A DNA stretch of 64,000 nt from NCBI RefSeq assembly GCF_001426685.1, contig NZ_LMFB01000015.1:100624-164623 (forward strand). The letters are read 5' to 3'. This document shows positions 17,519-27,479 of this stretch, piece by piece; the first letter of the stretch is position 1, and every line of letters begins with the position of its first letter. Source of the DNA: Rhizobium sp. Root483D2. Its GTDB lineage: Bacteria > Pseudomonadota > Alphaproteobacteria > Rhizobiales > Rhizobiaceae. Both the position numbers and the translations under genes were made by a program. The notes below the pieces were generated by a model. It was not told the DNA's origin, ran no database searches, and worked only from the letters and a program-made list of their open reading frames with translations.

Positions 17519-20500
17519 CTACAACAAAACGCCTTCATGCGCGTTTTTTGTGACAGTATTATTGACGCTGACGACTGGTTCACCGTTTTCCGCATTTTTC
17601 GTCACGGAAATCACATGCGGCTTGCCGTCGATGGTCAGGGTCGCGGTGAAACCATTCCAGTCGTTCGGCAGGACGGGCTGGACGATCAGCTTGTCTCCCT
17701 GACGGCGGATGCCGAGAATGCCTTCGACTGCGGCACGGTAGAGCCAGGCCGCCGACCCCGTATACCAGGTCCAGCCGCCACGCCCTGTCAGGGTGCCGTC
17801 GCCATAGATGTCGGCCGCAACCACATAGGGCTCGACCCTATAATGATCCGCACTGTCGCGATCCTTGGAATGATTGACCGGATTGAGCATCTCGAAGGCA
17901 CGCCAGGCGTCTTCGGTCCGGTTTTGTGCCGCCAGCGCCAGCACCACCCAGGTTGCGGCATGGGTATACTGGCCGCCGTTTTCGCGAACGCCGGGCGGAT
18001 AGGCCTTGATATAGCCGGGGTCCTGCTCGGTTCCCGAGAGCGGCGGGGTGAACAGGCGGATGATCTGATGATCGCCGTCGGCCAGTTCCGCCAGCACGGC
18101 ATCCATGGCCTGCGCCGAGCGGGCCGCATCCCCTTCGCCGGACAGCACGCTCCAGGACTGGGCGATGGAATCGATCCGGCACTCGCTGCTTTCGGCAGAC
18201 CCAAGCGGCGTGCCGTCGTCATAGTAGCCGCGGCGATAGTGATTGCCGTCCCAGCCGGCCGTCTCCAGAGCCTTCTTGAGGCTTTCCAGATGTGCCTCCC
18301 AGGCGGAAACCCGCTTGGTATCGCCACGCTCGCGCGCGATGATCAGGAAGGAGCGCAGCGTGGAGGCGAGGAACCAGCCGAGCCAGACGCTGGTTCCGCG
18401 GCCTTCGATGCCGACACGGTTCATGCCGTCATTCCAGTCGCCGCCAAGGATCAGCGGCAGGCCGTTCTCGCCCTTGCGGGCAATGGCAAGGTCAAGCGCG
18501 ATGGCGCAATGCTCGTAGAGGCTGGCACGCCGATCTGACACCACCGGCTGATAGAAGCTGTCGTGCTGGCCGGGTTCAAGAGCTGCCCCTTCGATGAAGG
18601 CAATCTGCTCGTCGAGAATGTCCTTGTTGCCGGTGACGGAGCAATAGTGCTGCACGGCATGGCCGAGCCAGACGACATCGTCGGAGATCAGCGTGCGCAC
18701 GCCGGCACCGGTATTCGGCAGCCACCAATGCAGCACGTCACCCTCGGCAAACTGCCGTGCAGCGGCGTTGAGGATCTGCGACCGGGCAAGCTCCGGACGG
18801 TGAACGATAAACGCGAGCGTATCCTGCAACTGATCACGGAAGCCGAAGGCGCCGCTGGCCTGATAGAACGCGGAGCGCGCAAGGATGCGGCATCCAAGGC
18901 TCTGATAGGGGAGCCAGGCATTGACCATGTTGTCGAACGCCTTGTCGGGCGTTTCGATCTGCAGCACGCTGGTAAAGTCCTGCCAGTAGCTGTTGGACGT
19001 TTCGAGAACCGCGTCGAACGTGCTCTTGCGCGCTTCGGCCAGATGCTCCAGTGCCTGCACGGCATTGCCGGAATCGCCGATATAGAAGGTCAATTCACGG
19101 GCAGCACCCACCTCCAGCGTCAGATCGACCGAGATCGCGGCACAGGGATCGCCATCGGCCTCGACCGCACCCGATAGGGCACCCCCATCGACCACAGCCT
19201 GCGGAGCATAGATGCTGCCCCCCTGACCGAGGAATTCGCGGCGGCTGGATGTGAACCCGGACGGCAATTCGCTGGCCGCGATGAAGGCGGTACGGCCGGA
19301 ATAGTCGATGCTGTAAGGATTGGTTGCCAGAACGGCACCGCTTACTTCGTCCTGATGCGACAGGATGAAGGGCGCGGTCTTTGTCCGGTTGTTGCCGAGC
19401 ACCCATTCCGCATAGCCATAGACCTTGAGGCGGCGTGCGCCACCCGTGGTATTGGTGACGCGCAGCCGCAGATACTTGACGGGCGCCGTGCGATGCACCG
19501 TCTGCCCGACCTCGATCTCCAACCCATCCTGTGTGCTCTGGAAAACCGAATAGCCAAGGCCATGCCGCGTTTCGAACTGAACCGACTTGCGGCGCGACAG
19601 CGCAGCAAAAGGCGACAGGACGGCACCGCTCTCCATGTCGCGGATGAAGATCGCTTCGCCCGGACGGTTGATGACCGGATCGTTGGTCCAGGGCGTCAGC
19701 TGATAGTCGCGCGAATTGCGGCTCCAGGTGAACGCTGCGCCTTCGGCGGCAACGTGGAAACCGAACGATTCGTTGGAAATCACGTTGATCCATGGCTGCG
19801 GCGTCGCTTCGCCGCCACGCAGCCGCGTCACATATTCCCGGCCGTCGGCGGAGAAACCACCATAGCCGTTCCAGAAATCCAGCCCATCGCCGTTGATCTC
19901 GACGGGTCCAGCGCCGCCACTCTCCGGAATAATGGCCAGCAGCGGTGCTGCGGGCACGTCTTCCTTGGGCAGAGGCTTGGCCAGCAGATTTTCGGCGCGC
20001 GAAATCTGGTCCGAGATCTTGCCGTTGCGGGCATGGAACACGGCACGCGAGGCAGAGAGCAGCGCCGACCAGGTCTGCGGCTCCATGATATCACGGCGAA
20101 CCGCAAAGATATGCTGGCGCGGACCGTCGGACAGGCCGCGCAGGCGCAGGTTTTCAGCCATCGCATCGAGCGTGTGCTGCATGTCCTGTGCATAGGACGA
20201 TGCACGCTCGTTGATGATCACCAGATCGGCGGTGACGCCGCGCGAGCGCAGATATTCCTGCGCCTTCAAGGCTTCGCGCGCGATCCCCAGATCAATATCG
20301 TCATTGATGCGGACGGCAAAGATCGGGAAATCGCCGGAGATCGACAGCGGCCAAAGTGCCGATTGCGGCGCGAGACCGGCCTGCACGGTGGCAGTATCCG
20401 CACGCAGCTGCAGGTCGGGATAGACCAGGTAGCGGCCAAGCATCTGGAAGCTTGCGGCTTCCTGAGAGGTGACGCCGACATGACGCATCTGTACCTGCGA

Positions 20501-23500
20501 ACGGGTCCAGGCGTGGATAAGCTCATGGTTAAAGCTGTCGGGGTGACGATAGCGATCGACCGCCTTGTCGATATCCTGGCGGTTAGGCGCAGCGATGGTC
20601 CAGAAGATCACGCTGACCTTTTTGCCTGCCGGCACGCGCACGACGCGGCGCAGCGAAACGATCGGATCGAGCGTATAGCCATCCGAGCCGGAAAGCTTGG
20701 CATCCGTGTCGAAAGCCTGCGCTTCGGCAAGCGTGCGTCCAGCACCGATGAAGCGGCGCCGGTCGGTTTCAGCCTCGGTGTGGCGGGTGCTGGCGGCATT
20801 GTCGACGATCAGATGCGCAACCTGCATATCCGGCTCGCTCGGGCTGCGCTTGTTGCGCGTGACGCGGATAACGTCACCCTTCGGATCGACTTCCGTCTTC
20901 AGGAACATCTTGGCAAACAGAGGATGGGCGCTGTCGGTATCGTCCGTGGTCAGGACCGGCTCGGCATAGGACGTCACCTCGATGAAGCGGTCCTCGGTAC
21001 CGGTATTGAGCAGGATCACCCGGCGGCCTTCGGCATCGTGCTCGGTGGCAACAATACATTCGACTTCACTGGTGAGATCGCCGACCGTCTTGATGAACTC
21101 GGCCTTGTCGTCGCCGAAGCGGGCAGTGGTCTTTTCACCTTCGGCGCGGCGCGGTTCCGCCGTTGCCGACCACCAGTCTCCGGTGGTCGTGTCGCGCAGG
21201 AAGATGAACGTGCCGGAACGGTCCTCGGTCGGATCGGCTTTCCAGCGGGCAACGGTCTGGCCGTTCCAGCGGGAATAGCCCGAACCGGTCGCCGTCAGCA
21301 TCACGGCGTAATGACCGTTCGACAGGAACACCGTCTCGCGATCCTTGGCCAGTGGATTGGTGATGACGCGGACTTCGGGACGCAGCAGGTCTTCCTGCCC
21401 CTTGCCCAGCGATTCCGGTTCCTTCTTGGTGTTGATGATCGGAATATCGCGCGGCGCCTTTTCCTGCAAAAGCAGCTCGGCGGCTTCGATGACTGGATCG
21501 GCGTGGAACCACTCGCGCAGGCGGCCGTTGAAAACGACGTTGGCGACGGCTGCAATCGACATGCCGTGATGGTGGGCATAGTAGTTGCGCACCACAGCAC
21601 AGGTCTTGCCTTCCGGCACGCGGGTCGGCGTGAAATCAACCGCATCATGGAAGCCGTAGACGCCAAGCGCACCAAGACCGCGCAGACGCTCCAGATTGGC
21701 AATAGCCGCCTTCGGATCGTACATGCTGGCAAGGATCGATGCGTAGGGAGCAATGACGGCATTCTGGCCAAGACCGCGCTTCAGGCCCAATGTCGGCACG
21801 CCGAAATTGGTATACTGATAGGTCAGTTCATGGTCGCGGGCATTGAAGGCCGCTTCCGAAATGCCCCATGGGGTGCCGAGACGGCGGCCATGGTTCATCT
21901 GTTCCTGAACGATCAGGTTGTTGGTCTGGTTGAGAATGCCGCCCTGGCGCTCCTGCATGACCAGCGGTGGCATCAGATATTCGAACATCGAGCCAGACCA
22001 GGAGATCAGCGCGCCGCGCGCACCAATCGGCACGATCGGACGGCCGAGCTTGTACCAGTGTTCCGTCGGCAGATCGCCCTTGGCGATGGCAAACAGACTG
22101 GTGAGGCGGGCTTCGGACGCCAGAAGGTCGTAGCAGGCCTCGTCGAGTTCGTTGGAATTGACGCGGTAGCCGATCGACAGCAGACGCCGCTCCGGACGGA
22201 ACAGGAAGCTGAAATCCATCGTAAACGCGATATCGCGGGCCCGGTCGCGGATGACGATCAGGCGCTGACGCAGTGCCTCGATGGCGCCGAGATCAAACAC
22301 GCCGTCGGCAATATGCGCTTCGCAGGTATTGACGAGCAGCGTTGCCCATTTCGTCACTTCGCCGCTCTGGGCGCTACGGACTTCATGGTCGAGGTTGACC
22401 GTGAGCTTGTGGATATCGCGCGCCAGAACGGCCAGGTTGATCACCCGGATGGAGGCGAATTCACGCTCGCGCTTGACGGCGGCCAGCGCGTTCTGAAAAC
22501 CGGTAATCCGCTCTTCCATCAAACGGCGCAGCGGCCGGACGGTTTTGCGGTCGTCGGGCAGATCCCCCAGAACCTCCGACAGGATGGAGGCGACGTCGCC
22601 GATGCCGTCCAGATTGCCCTGAACATGCGCAGATGGCGCTTCGGCCCAGTCGCGGCACATGGACGAAACTGCGATCAGATGGCCGGCGAGATTGCCGCTA
22701 TCGACGGCGGAGACATATTTCGGCTCCATCGTTTCCAGTGTGTCGGTCTTGTACCAGTTGAACAGATGTCCGCGGAATTTCGGCATGCGATCGACAGTGG
22801 CGACCGTTTCCTCCAGCCGGCGGATGGTTTCCTCAAAGCCGATCCAGCCGAAATCACGGGCGGACATGACCGAGAGCAGATAGACGCCGATATTCGTCGG
22901 CGACGTGCGCTCGGCAAGGATCGGATGCGGGATTTCCTGAAAATTGTCCGGCGGCAGGAAATGCTGCTCGGCAGTGACGAACTGCTCGAAATAGAGCCAG
23001 GTGCGGCGCGCGATCTTGCGCAGTTCCTCGACGACATCGTCCGGAACCACCAGCTGATCTTCGGTCTCAGCCGACTGGCTGACGAACCAGGCAATCGCCG
23101 GTGACAACGCCCAGAGCAACGCAAACGGGATGCCGATGAAGGGAAGGCCGGTATTGGAGATAGCAGCGAGCAGCAGCGAGATGACCGACAGGACGGGGGC
23201 GATCCACATCGAACGGTAATAATCGAGGATGGTGCCGCCCGACGCGCTTTGAACCTGCGCGGCCGTGCGCCATTCCAGCATCAGCTTGCCGCTGACGAAA
23301 GTCCGATAGAGCGACCGCACGATGGCATCCATCATCATCGCGGCCGAATGGGCGATGAAGACGATGCGCAATGCGACCTGCGCATTGGCAGCCTGGATTT
23401 CTGAGAGAACGGCATGGAGATGCGCGCGGGCGACGATATCGTTGCGGCGCGGCATGATGCCGGAGATCAGCGAAAGCGTGGGCGCGACGAACAGGCTGAA

Positions 23501-26098
23501 GATCAGCACGAACTGCCAGACCAGGGCCTGCGTCGGCTCCATATAATACCAGCCCATGACCGAGGCGATCAGCCAGGCGCAAGGGATCAACGAACGGCGC
23601 AGGTTATCGTACATCTTCCAGCGGCCGAGCATGCTGACGCCGTTGGAGAGATTGAACATATAGGGCAGAAGCTGCCAGTCCCCGCGCGCCCAGCGATGCT
23701 GGCGCGACATCTCGACCTCGTAGCGGATCGGGAAATCCTCGACCAGCTCGACATCGCTGACCAGCGCGCAATGCGCCAGCGAGCCTTCGAGCAGATCGTG
23801 GCTGAGAACCGCGTTTTCCTCGATCTTGCCCTTCAGGGCAGCCTCGAAGGCATCGACGTGATAGAGACCCTTGCCGGTAAACGTGCCTTCGCCGGCAATG
23901 TCCTGATAAACGTCGGACACGGTGAAGACATAAGGGTCGATACCGCGGTTGATCGAGAAGATGCGCTGGAAGGCGGAGGCATCGCTGCCGGTGGTCAAAG
24001 ACGGGGTGACGCGCGGCTGAAGGATGCCGTAACCGGCCGTGACCTTCTGCGTGACGGGATCGACAACCGGGCGGTTGATGGGGTGATAGAGCTTGCCGAC
24101 CAGCTTGGTCACCGCATCGCGCATCAGGCGCGTGTCGGAATCGAGCGTCATGACATATTGGACATTGTCCGGCACGGTATTGGCGCCGGCCAGGAAGCTG
24201 GTATCGCTGTCGCCGCGCAGGAGCAGGTTCAGCTCATGCAGCTTACCGCGCTTGCGCTCCCAGCCCATCCACGCACCTTCCGCTTCATTGTATAGGCGGC
24301 GGCGATGCAACAGGTAAAAGCGGGTGCGGCCATCATGGGCGTAGCGGGCGCTGAGCGTATCGATCTCGGTCTTGGCATATTCCAGCACATCGAGATCGGT
24401 TGCGGTCTCCTCCTCCGCACTGTCGGCCCAGTCGCTGACCAGCGCGAAATAGATTTCGCCCTTCGGATTGGCGAGATAATGGACTTCCAGATTGCGCACG
24501 AGTTCATCGACATGATCGCGCTTGGAGATCAGACAGGGGACGACGACGAGGGTTCGCGCGTCCTGCGGAATCCCCTCTAGAAACTCATATCCGACCAGCC
24601 GCGACGGCGTGACGAAGAGCGTCACCAGCGTGTTGAAGAGACCGGCCGCACCCTCCGACGCCGGAAGCGCGAACAGCAGGAGCATGATCAGCTTGGCACC
24701 TGTCGGAATTTCCATCGGGCTGACGAAAACGTAGACGGCGATCATCGCAAGGATGGTGAGAACGATATTCGGACCGGCGATGGCCAGCCAATCCAGCTTG
24801 CGGCCAAGCCGGATGATGCTCTGGAGAATGGACGGCCGGTAGCCGATCTTTTCCTCCAAAAGGCGGCGCTGCTTGCCGACGAGAAAACCGCCGACATTCG
24901 GCTCATGCGGCAGATCGAGATTGCTCGCATCGGCCTTGACCATATCGAGCGCGATATTGGTGACTTCAAGTTCGGAACTGCCGGAGCGGCGGGCCAGCCG
25001 TTCGATCGTGTTGCGGTATTTGTTGCGCGAGCCGAAATCGAGAGCGGAGTAATCGGAACCTTCACGCAAGGCTTCGTCAAGCTTGCTGACGCTTTCGAAC
25101 CAGACAGCCCAGTCATTGTCATCAATTTCGCGCAGGCTGCGGATGATGTTGCTCATTGTCGCATTGCCCGACGACAGCCGGTTCTGCTCGGCGACCAAAG
25201 CTTCCTCGACATCGCTGCCGCGTTTTTCGAGCTGTTCTTCCAGCCAGGTGATGACGAAGCCGGAGGTCTGCGAACCGTCGCGCAGGCGGTAAAGCAACTG
25301 GGCGACGAAGGTATTGTCAGCACAGAGCTGCTCGGCTTCCGCCAGCACCGGTTTGAACTTGTCGGGCGTGCCCAGACGGACGATCTGGTCGGCGACGTCA
25401 TTTGCCTTGTTGCGCATGTTGCGCGACCGGTCGACCCGGATGGCGATGCGCCGCAGATTTTCGATCAGCACGAACCGGACGATGGACGGCAGCGCCCACA
25501 ATTCGCCGATCTTGAAGGTCTCGTGCTCCTGGAAACCCGCAACCATGGCCGTCAGGCTTTCGCGCGACACCGTGCTGTGTGTATGGGCGATATAGAGCCA
25601 GGCAAGCGCCATGGAGCGCGGGATCGTCGTGCCGGCAACCGAGAGGGTGGGCAGCTGGCGATAGAACTTGCGTGGAAAATCGCGCCGCACTTCCTGGATC
25701 GATTCCTCGACCAGATAGTGATTGTCGAGCAGCCATTCGGCGGCCGGCGTGATCGAGGCACCCGCTTCGACATCGGTCGCCGTCACCTTGTAGACGCGGA
25801 AAATCTCGTCTTCATTTTCCCGGTGGCGCGGCCGGAACTCGAAGGGGAAGAACCCTGGGAGAGACGAAACGCCGTCCCTGGCGAGCGCTGCACCGCATTC
25901 ACGAAGCTCATCGATGGTGAAATAGGTCGAGCGGATCGAATCGTTGTAATCGATCGGCTTGATCTCGGCTTCGGGCGCAGGCGTGGACGGCGTGTTATGA
26001 AGGGGCATGGGTACGGGTTCTGGATCCAAGCGGTGTTGAAGGGTCCGGTGGTCGTGCCGGATGGGCTGCTGCCCTGATTTTTCGCTCTGCGTTCCCAC
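17519..26098 (-). CDS. ndvB: Cyclic beta-1,2-glucan synthase NdvB (ChvB)
   Basis: Giant inner-membrane enzyme, up to 2859 residues, that initiates, elongates and cyclises beta-1,2-glucan from UDP-glucose, acting as its own primer. The membrane-spanning N-terminal third carries the GT84 glycosyltransferase: DSDT near residue 650 and QHRWARGDW near 800 (the D..QxxRW signature). The C-terminal region is a GH94 phosphorylase-like domain that controls ring size, with LPLILGGDWNDGMNRVG near 2550 and GGQYTHAATW and GGWTWYTGSA further on. Family length is about 2830-2870. Start: GTG 26098 with AGGGA upstream; ATG 26008 is an alternative giving 2829 residues, with a poorer ribosome site. The reading frame is intact over 8.6 kb. 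Confidence 0.96.
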   Translation of the reverse strand: MGTQSEKSGQQPIRHDHRTLQHRLDPEPVPMPLHNTPSTPAPEAEIKPIDYNDSIRSTYFTIDELRECGAALARDGVSSLPGFFPFEFRPRHRENEDEIFRVYKVTATDVEAGASITPAAEWLLDNHYLVEESIQEVRRDFPRKFYRQLPTLSVAGTTIPRSMALAWLYIAHTHSTVSRESLTAMVAGFQEHETFKIGELWALPSIVRFVLIENLRRIAIRVDRSRNMRNKANDVADQIVRLGTPDKFKPVLAEAEQLCADNTFVAQLLYRLRDGSQTSGFVITWLEEQLEKRGSDVEEALVAEQNRLSSGNATMSNIIRSLREIDDNDWAVWFESVSKLDEALREGSDYSALDFGSRNKYRNTIERLARRSGSSELEVTNIALDMVKADASNLDLPHEPNVGGFLVGKQRRLLEEKIGYRPSILQSIIRLGRKLDWLAIAGPNIVLTILAMIAVYVFVSPMEIPTGAKLIMLLLFALPASEGAAGLFNTLVTLFVTPSRLVGYEFLEGIPQDARTLVVVPCLISKRDHVDELVRNLEVHYLANPKGEIYFALVSDWADSAEEETATDLDVLEYAKTEIDTLSARYAHDGRTRFYLLHRRRLYNEAEGAWMGWERKRGKLHELNLLLRGDSDTSFLAGANTVPDNVQYVMTLDSDTRLMRDAVTKLVGKLYHPINRPVVDPVTQKVTAGYGILQPRVTPSLTTGSDASAFQRIFSINRGIDPYVFTVSDVYQDIAGEGTFTGKGLYHVDAFEAALKGKIEENAVLSHDLLEGSLAHCALVSDVELVEDFPIRYEVEMSRQHRWARGDWQLLPYMFNLSNGVSMLGRWKMYDNLRRSLIPCAWLIASVMGWYYMEPTQALVWQFVLIFSLFVAPTLSLISGIMPRRNDIVARAHLHAVLSEIQAANAQVALRIVFIAHSAAMMMDAIVRSLYRTFVSGKLMLEWRTAAQVQSASGGTILDYYRSMWIAPVLSVISLLLAAISNTGLPFIGIPFALLWALSPAIAWFVSQSAETEDQLVVPDDVVEELRKIARRTWLYFEQFVTAEQHFLPPDNFQEIPHPILAERTSPTNIGVYLLSVMSARDFGWIGFEETIRRLEETVATVDRMPKFRGHLFNWYKTDTLETMEPKYVSAVDSGNLAGHLIAVSSMCRDWAEAPSAHVQGNLDGIGDVASILSEVLGDLPDDRKTVRPLRRLMEERITGFQNALAAVKREREFASIRVINLAVLARDIHKLTVNLDHEVRSAQSGEVTKWATLLVNTCEAHIADGVFDLGAIEALRQRLIVIRDRARDIAFTMDFSFLFRPERRLLSIGYRVNSNELDEACYDLLASEARLTSLFAIAKGDLPTEHWYKLGRPIVPIGARGALISWSGSMFEYLMPPLVMQERQGGILNQTNNLIVQEQMNHGRRLGTPWGISEAAFNARDHELTYQYTNFGVPTLGLKRGLGQNAVIAPYASILASMYDPKAAIANLERLRGLGALGVYGFHDAVDFTPTRVPEGKTCAVVRNYYAHHHGMSIAAVANVVFNGRLREWFHADPVIEAAELLLQEKAPRDIPIINTKKEPESLGKGQEDLLRPEVRVITNPLAKDRETVFLSNGHYAVMLTATGSGYSRWNGQTVARWKADPTEDRSGTFIFLRDTTTGDWWSATAEPRRAEGEKTTARFGDDKAEFIKTVGDLTSEVECIVATEHDAEGRRVILLNTGTEDRFIEVTSYAEPVLTTDDTDSAHPLFAKMFLKTEVDPKGDVIRVTRNKRSPSEPDMQVAHLIVDNAASTRHTEAETDRRRFIGAGRTLAEAQAFDTDAKLSGSDGYTLDPIVSLRRVVRVPAGKKVSVIFWTIAAPNRQDIDKAVDRYRHPDSFNHELIHAWTRSQVQMRHVGVTSQEAASFQMLGRYLVYPDLQLRADTATVQAGLAPQSALWPLSISGDFPIFAVRINDDIDLGIAREALKAQEYLRSRGVTADLVIINERASSYAQDMQHTLDAMAENLRLRGLSDGPRQHIFAVRRDIMEPQTWSALLSASRAVFHARNGKISDQISRAENLLAKPLPKEDVPAAPLLAIIPESGGAGPVEINGDGLDFWNGYGGFSADGREYVTRLRGGEATPQPWINVISNESFGFHVAAEGAAFTWSRNSRDYQLTPWTNDPVINRPGEAIFIRDMESGAVLSPFAALSRRKSVQFETRHGLGYSVFQSTQDGLEIEVGQTVHRTAPVKYLRLRVTNTTGGARRLKVYGYAEWVLGNNRTKTAPFILSHQDEVSGAVLATNPYSIDYSGRTAFIAASELPSGFTSSRREFLGQGGSIYAPQAVVDGGALSGAVEADGDPCAAISVDLTLEVGAARELTFYIGDSGNAVQALEHLAEARKSTFDAVLETSNSYWQDFTSVLQIETPDKAFDNMVNAWLPYQSLGCRILARSAFYQASGAFGFRDQLQDTLAFIVHRPELARSQILNAAARQFAEGDVLHWWLPNTGAGVRTLISDDVVWLGHAVQHYCSVTGNKDILDEQIAFIEGAALEPGQHDSFYQPVVSDRRASLYEHCAIALDLAIARKGENGLPLILGGDWNDGMNRVGIEGRGTSVWLGWFLASTLRSFLIIARERGDTKRVSAWEAHLESLKKALETAGWDGNHYRRGYYDDGTPLGSAESSECRIDSIAQSWSVLSGEGDAARSAQAMDAVLAELADGDHQIIRLFTPPLSGTEQDPGYIKAYPPGVRENGGQYTHAATWVVLALAAQNRTEDAWRAFEMLNPVNHSKDRDSADHYRVEPYVVAADIYGDGTLTGRGGWTWYTGSAAWLYRAAVEGILGIRRQGDKLIVQPVLPNDWNGFTATLTIDGKPHVISVTKNAENGEPVVSVNNTVTKNAHEGVLL

Positions 26099-26470
26099 GG
26101 TCCCTAGCTGTCCGCTCTGCCGGAAACCATCAGGTCTCGCGCATGCGGGAAACCGAAAAGTTTGGCACTGCCCGGACGGGCGTTGGAAGGTGTGAAAACG
26201 ACAGTCGCTTCGCTATCAAGGCTGCGTGGTGCAAGAAATGGGCATTTTTTAGCCGCAGTGCGAATATGTTGCAAGAAGCGCGGCCAAGGTTCGGGGCGAA
26301 ATAGAGCGTGCCACGCCAAAGAAAGCGCAGCATACACTTTTTTCAACGCAATCAATCCCGGGAAATGGTTCGCAACTGTATCTTTGAGGATGTTCATCCA
26401 GACCGCAACGCGGTGGGATCAAAAATGTTCCGCCGTTTATACCGCATTGCAAAATGGTTCTTCGCCACCA
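26099..26470. other. Upstream region of ndvB
   Basis: 372 bp between the end of the LysR gene and the start of ndvB, both leftward. It must hold the ndvB promoter. I see no gene, repeat or convincing promoter hexamers; short open frames here lack ribosome sites and any protein character. Confidence 0.5.
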
Positions 26471-27364
26471 TCAACCAACCTGGCGGACGATCCACGCCCG
26501 GAAGGCCTGGCTCACCGGATTTTCCAGCTTGCCCTCCGGCACGACGAGATAATAGCTGTTTTCCGTCTGCATCGGCCGGTCGAAAACGACGCGCAACCGG
26601 TCGGCAGCAATCTCCTGCTCGATCAGGTATCGCGGCAGAAGCGCGAAGCCGAGACCCACGACCGCAGCTTCGATCACCATGGAAAACTGATCGAACCGGT
26701 TGCCCCTATAGGCGGATTTCATCTCGCCGCCATTGCTCTCAAACCATTGCGCCCACATCTTCGGCCGGGTGGCAAGATGCAGCAGCGGCTTGTGCTCCAG
26801 CTCGCCCGGCTCCTGCATCGGATTGAGCGCCAGGAGTGCGGGGCTTGCGACGGGCACGATGATCTCGCTGCACAGATAGCTGCAGGTCGCATGCGCCCAG
26901 ACGGGCTGGCCGTAATGAATGGCGAGATCGAAGTTCTGCTCTTCAAAATCGAAAGGCTGCGACCGCGAGGCGATGTTGATCACCGTTCCCGGATGCTGGC
27001 TCAGAAAGTCTGGCAGGCGCGGCGTCAGCCAGCGGCTGCCGAAGGTCGGCAGCGATGCGACCGAAAGGGTGGATTCCGAGCGGGCGGACGCCATGGCACG
27101 CACCATCAGCTCTTCCGACTGGGTCAAAAGCCGGCGCACCTCAGGCAGGAACTTTTGGCCAGCATCGGATAAAATGACGCGCTGGCGGATGCGTTCGAAC
27201 AGGAGAACGCCGATCTGGCTTTCGAGATCCTTGATCTGGCGGCTGACGGCGCTCTGGGTCAGGTTCAGTTCGGCGGCCGCCTGCGTGAAGCTGCCATGAC
27301 GCGCGGCACATTCGAATGCCTGCAGCGTGGTGACGTCGGGGACCAGTCTTCTGCTCAACTTCAT
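26471..27364 (-). CDS. LysR-family transcriptional regulator (GcvA-like)
   Basis: LysR-type regulator, 297 residues, with an N-terminal winged helix-turn-helix (about 12-70; FECAARHGSFTQAAAELNLTQ then SAVSRQIKDLE) and a C-terminal ligand-binding domain of the GcvA/AmpR type (YGQPVW, LPRYLIEQE). It is divergent from the hglS-led operon with 115 bp between the start codons, the classic arrangement for a LysR protein controlling the adjacent genes. It is therefore the likely regulator of the lysine-catabolic operon, responding to a pathway intermediate such as 2-aminoadipate or 2-oxoadipate; that ligand is inference. Confidence 0.88.
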   Translation of the reverse strand: MKLSRRLVPDVTTLQAFECAARHGSFTQAAAELNLTQSAVSRQIKDLESQIGVLLFERIRQRVILSDAGQKFLPEVRRLLTQSEELMVRAMASARSESTLSVASLPTFGSRWLTPRLPDFLSQHPGTVINIASRSQPFDFEEQNFDLAIHYGQPVWAHATCSYLCSEIIVPVASPALLALNPMQEPGELEHKPLLHLATRPKMWAQWFESNGGEMKSAYRGNRFDQFSMVIEAAVVGLGFALLPRYLIEQEIAADRLRVVFDRPMQTENSYYLVVPEGKLENPVSQAFRAWIVRQVG

Positions 27365-27479
27365 TCCAGCCTCGCATGATCATAGTCATAACTGTCGCAA
27401 TCAATGCCCATTCATCCCATATATGATACGAAATGAGAATGATCGCCCATATCCCTTCCATACTGCGAGGCGCGTTGCC

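Noticed and set aside
19355..23104. A 1249-codon open frame antisense to ndvB, and other very long antisense frames (for example 28843-31461, 27141-28868, 14536-16161, 10859-12391, 47104-49224).
   Set aside because: They mirror strong genes with high third-position GC, which removes stop codons on the opposite strand. Their translations lack domain motifs and are low in hydrophobic order; the sense genes are certain.
26104..26397. 97-codon frame on the minus strand upstream of ndvB.
   Set aside because: No ribosome site, no recognisable features, atypical composition (many Arg, Phe and Lys); more likely the ndvB promoter region.
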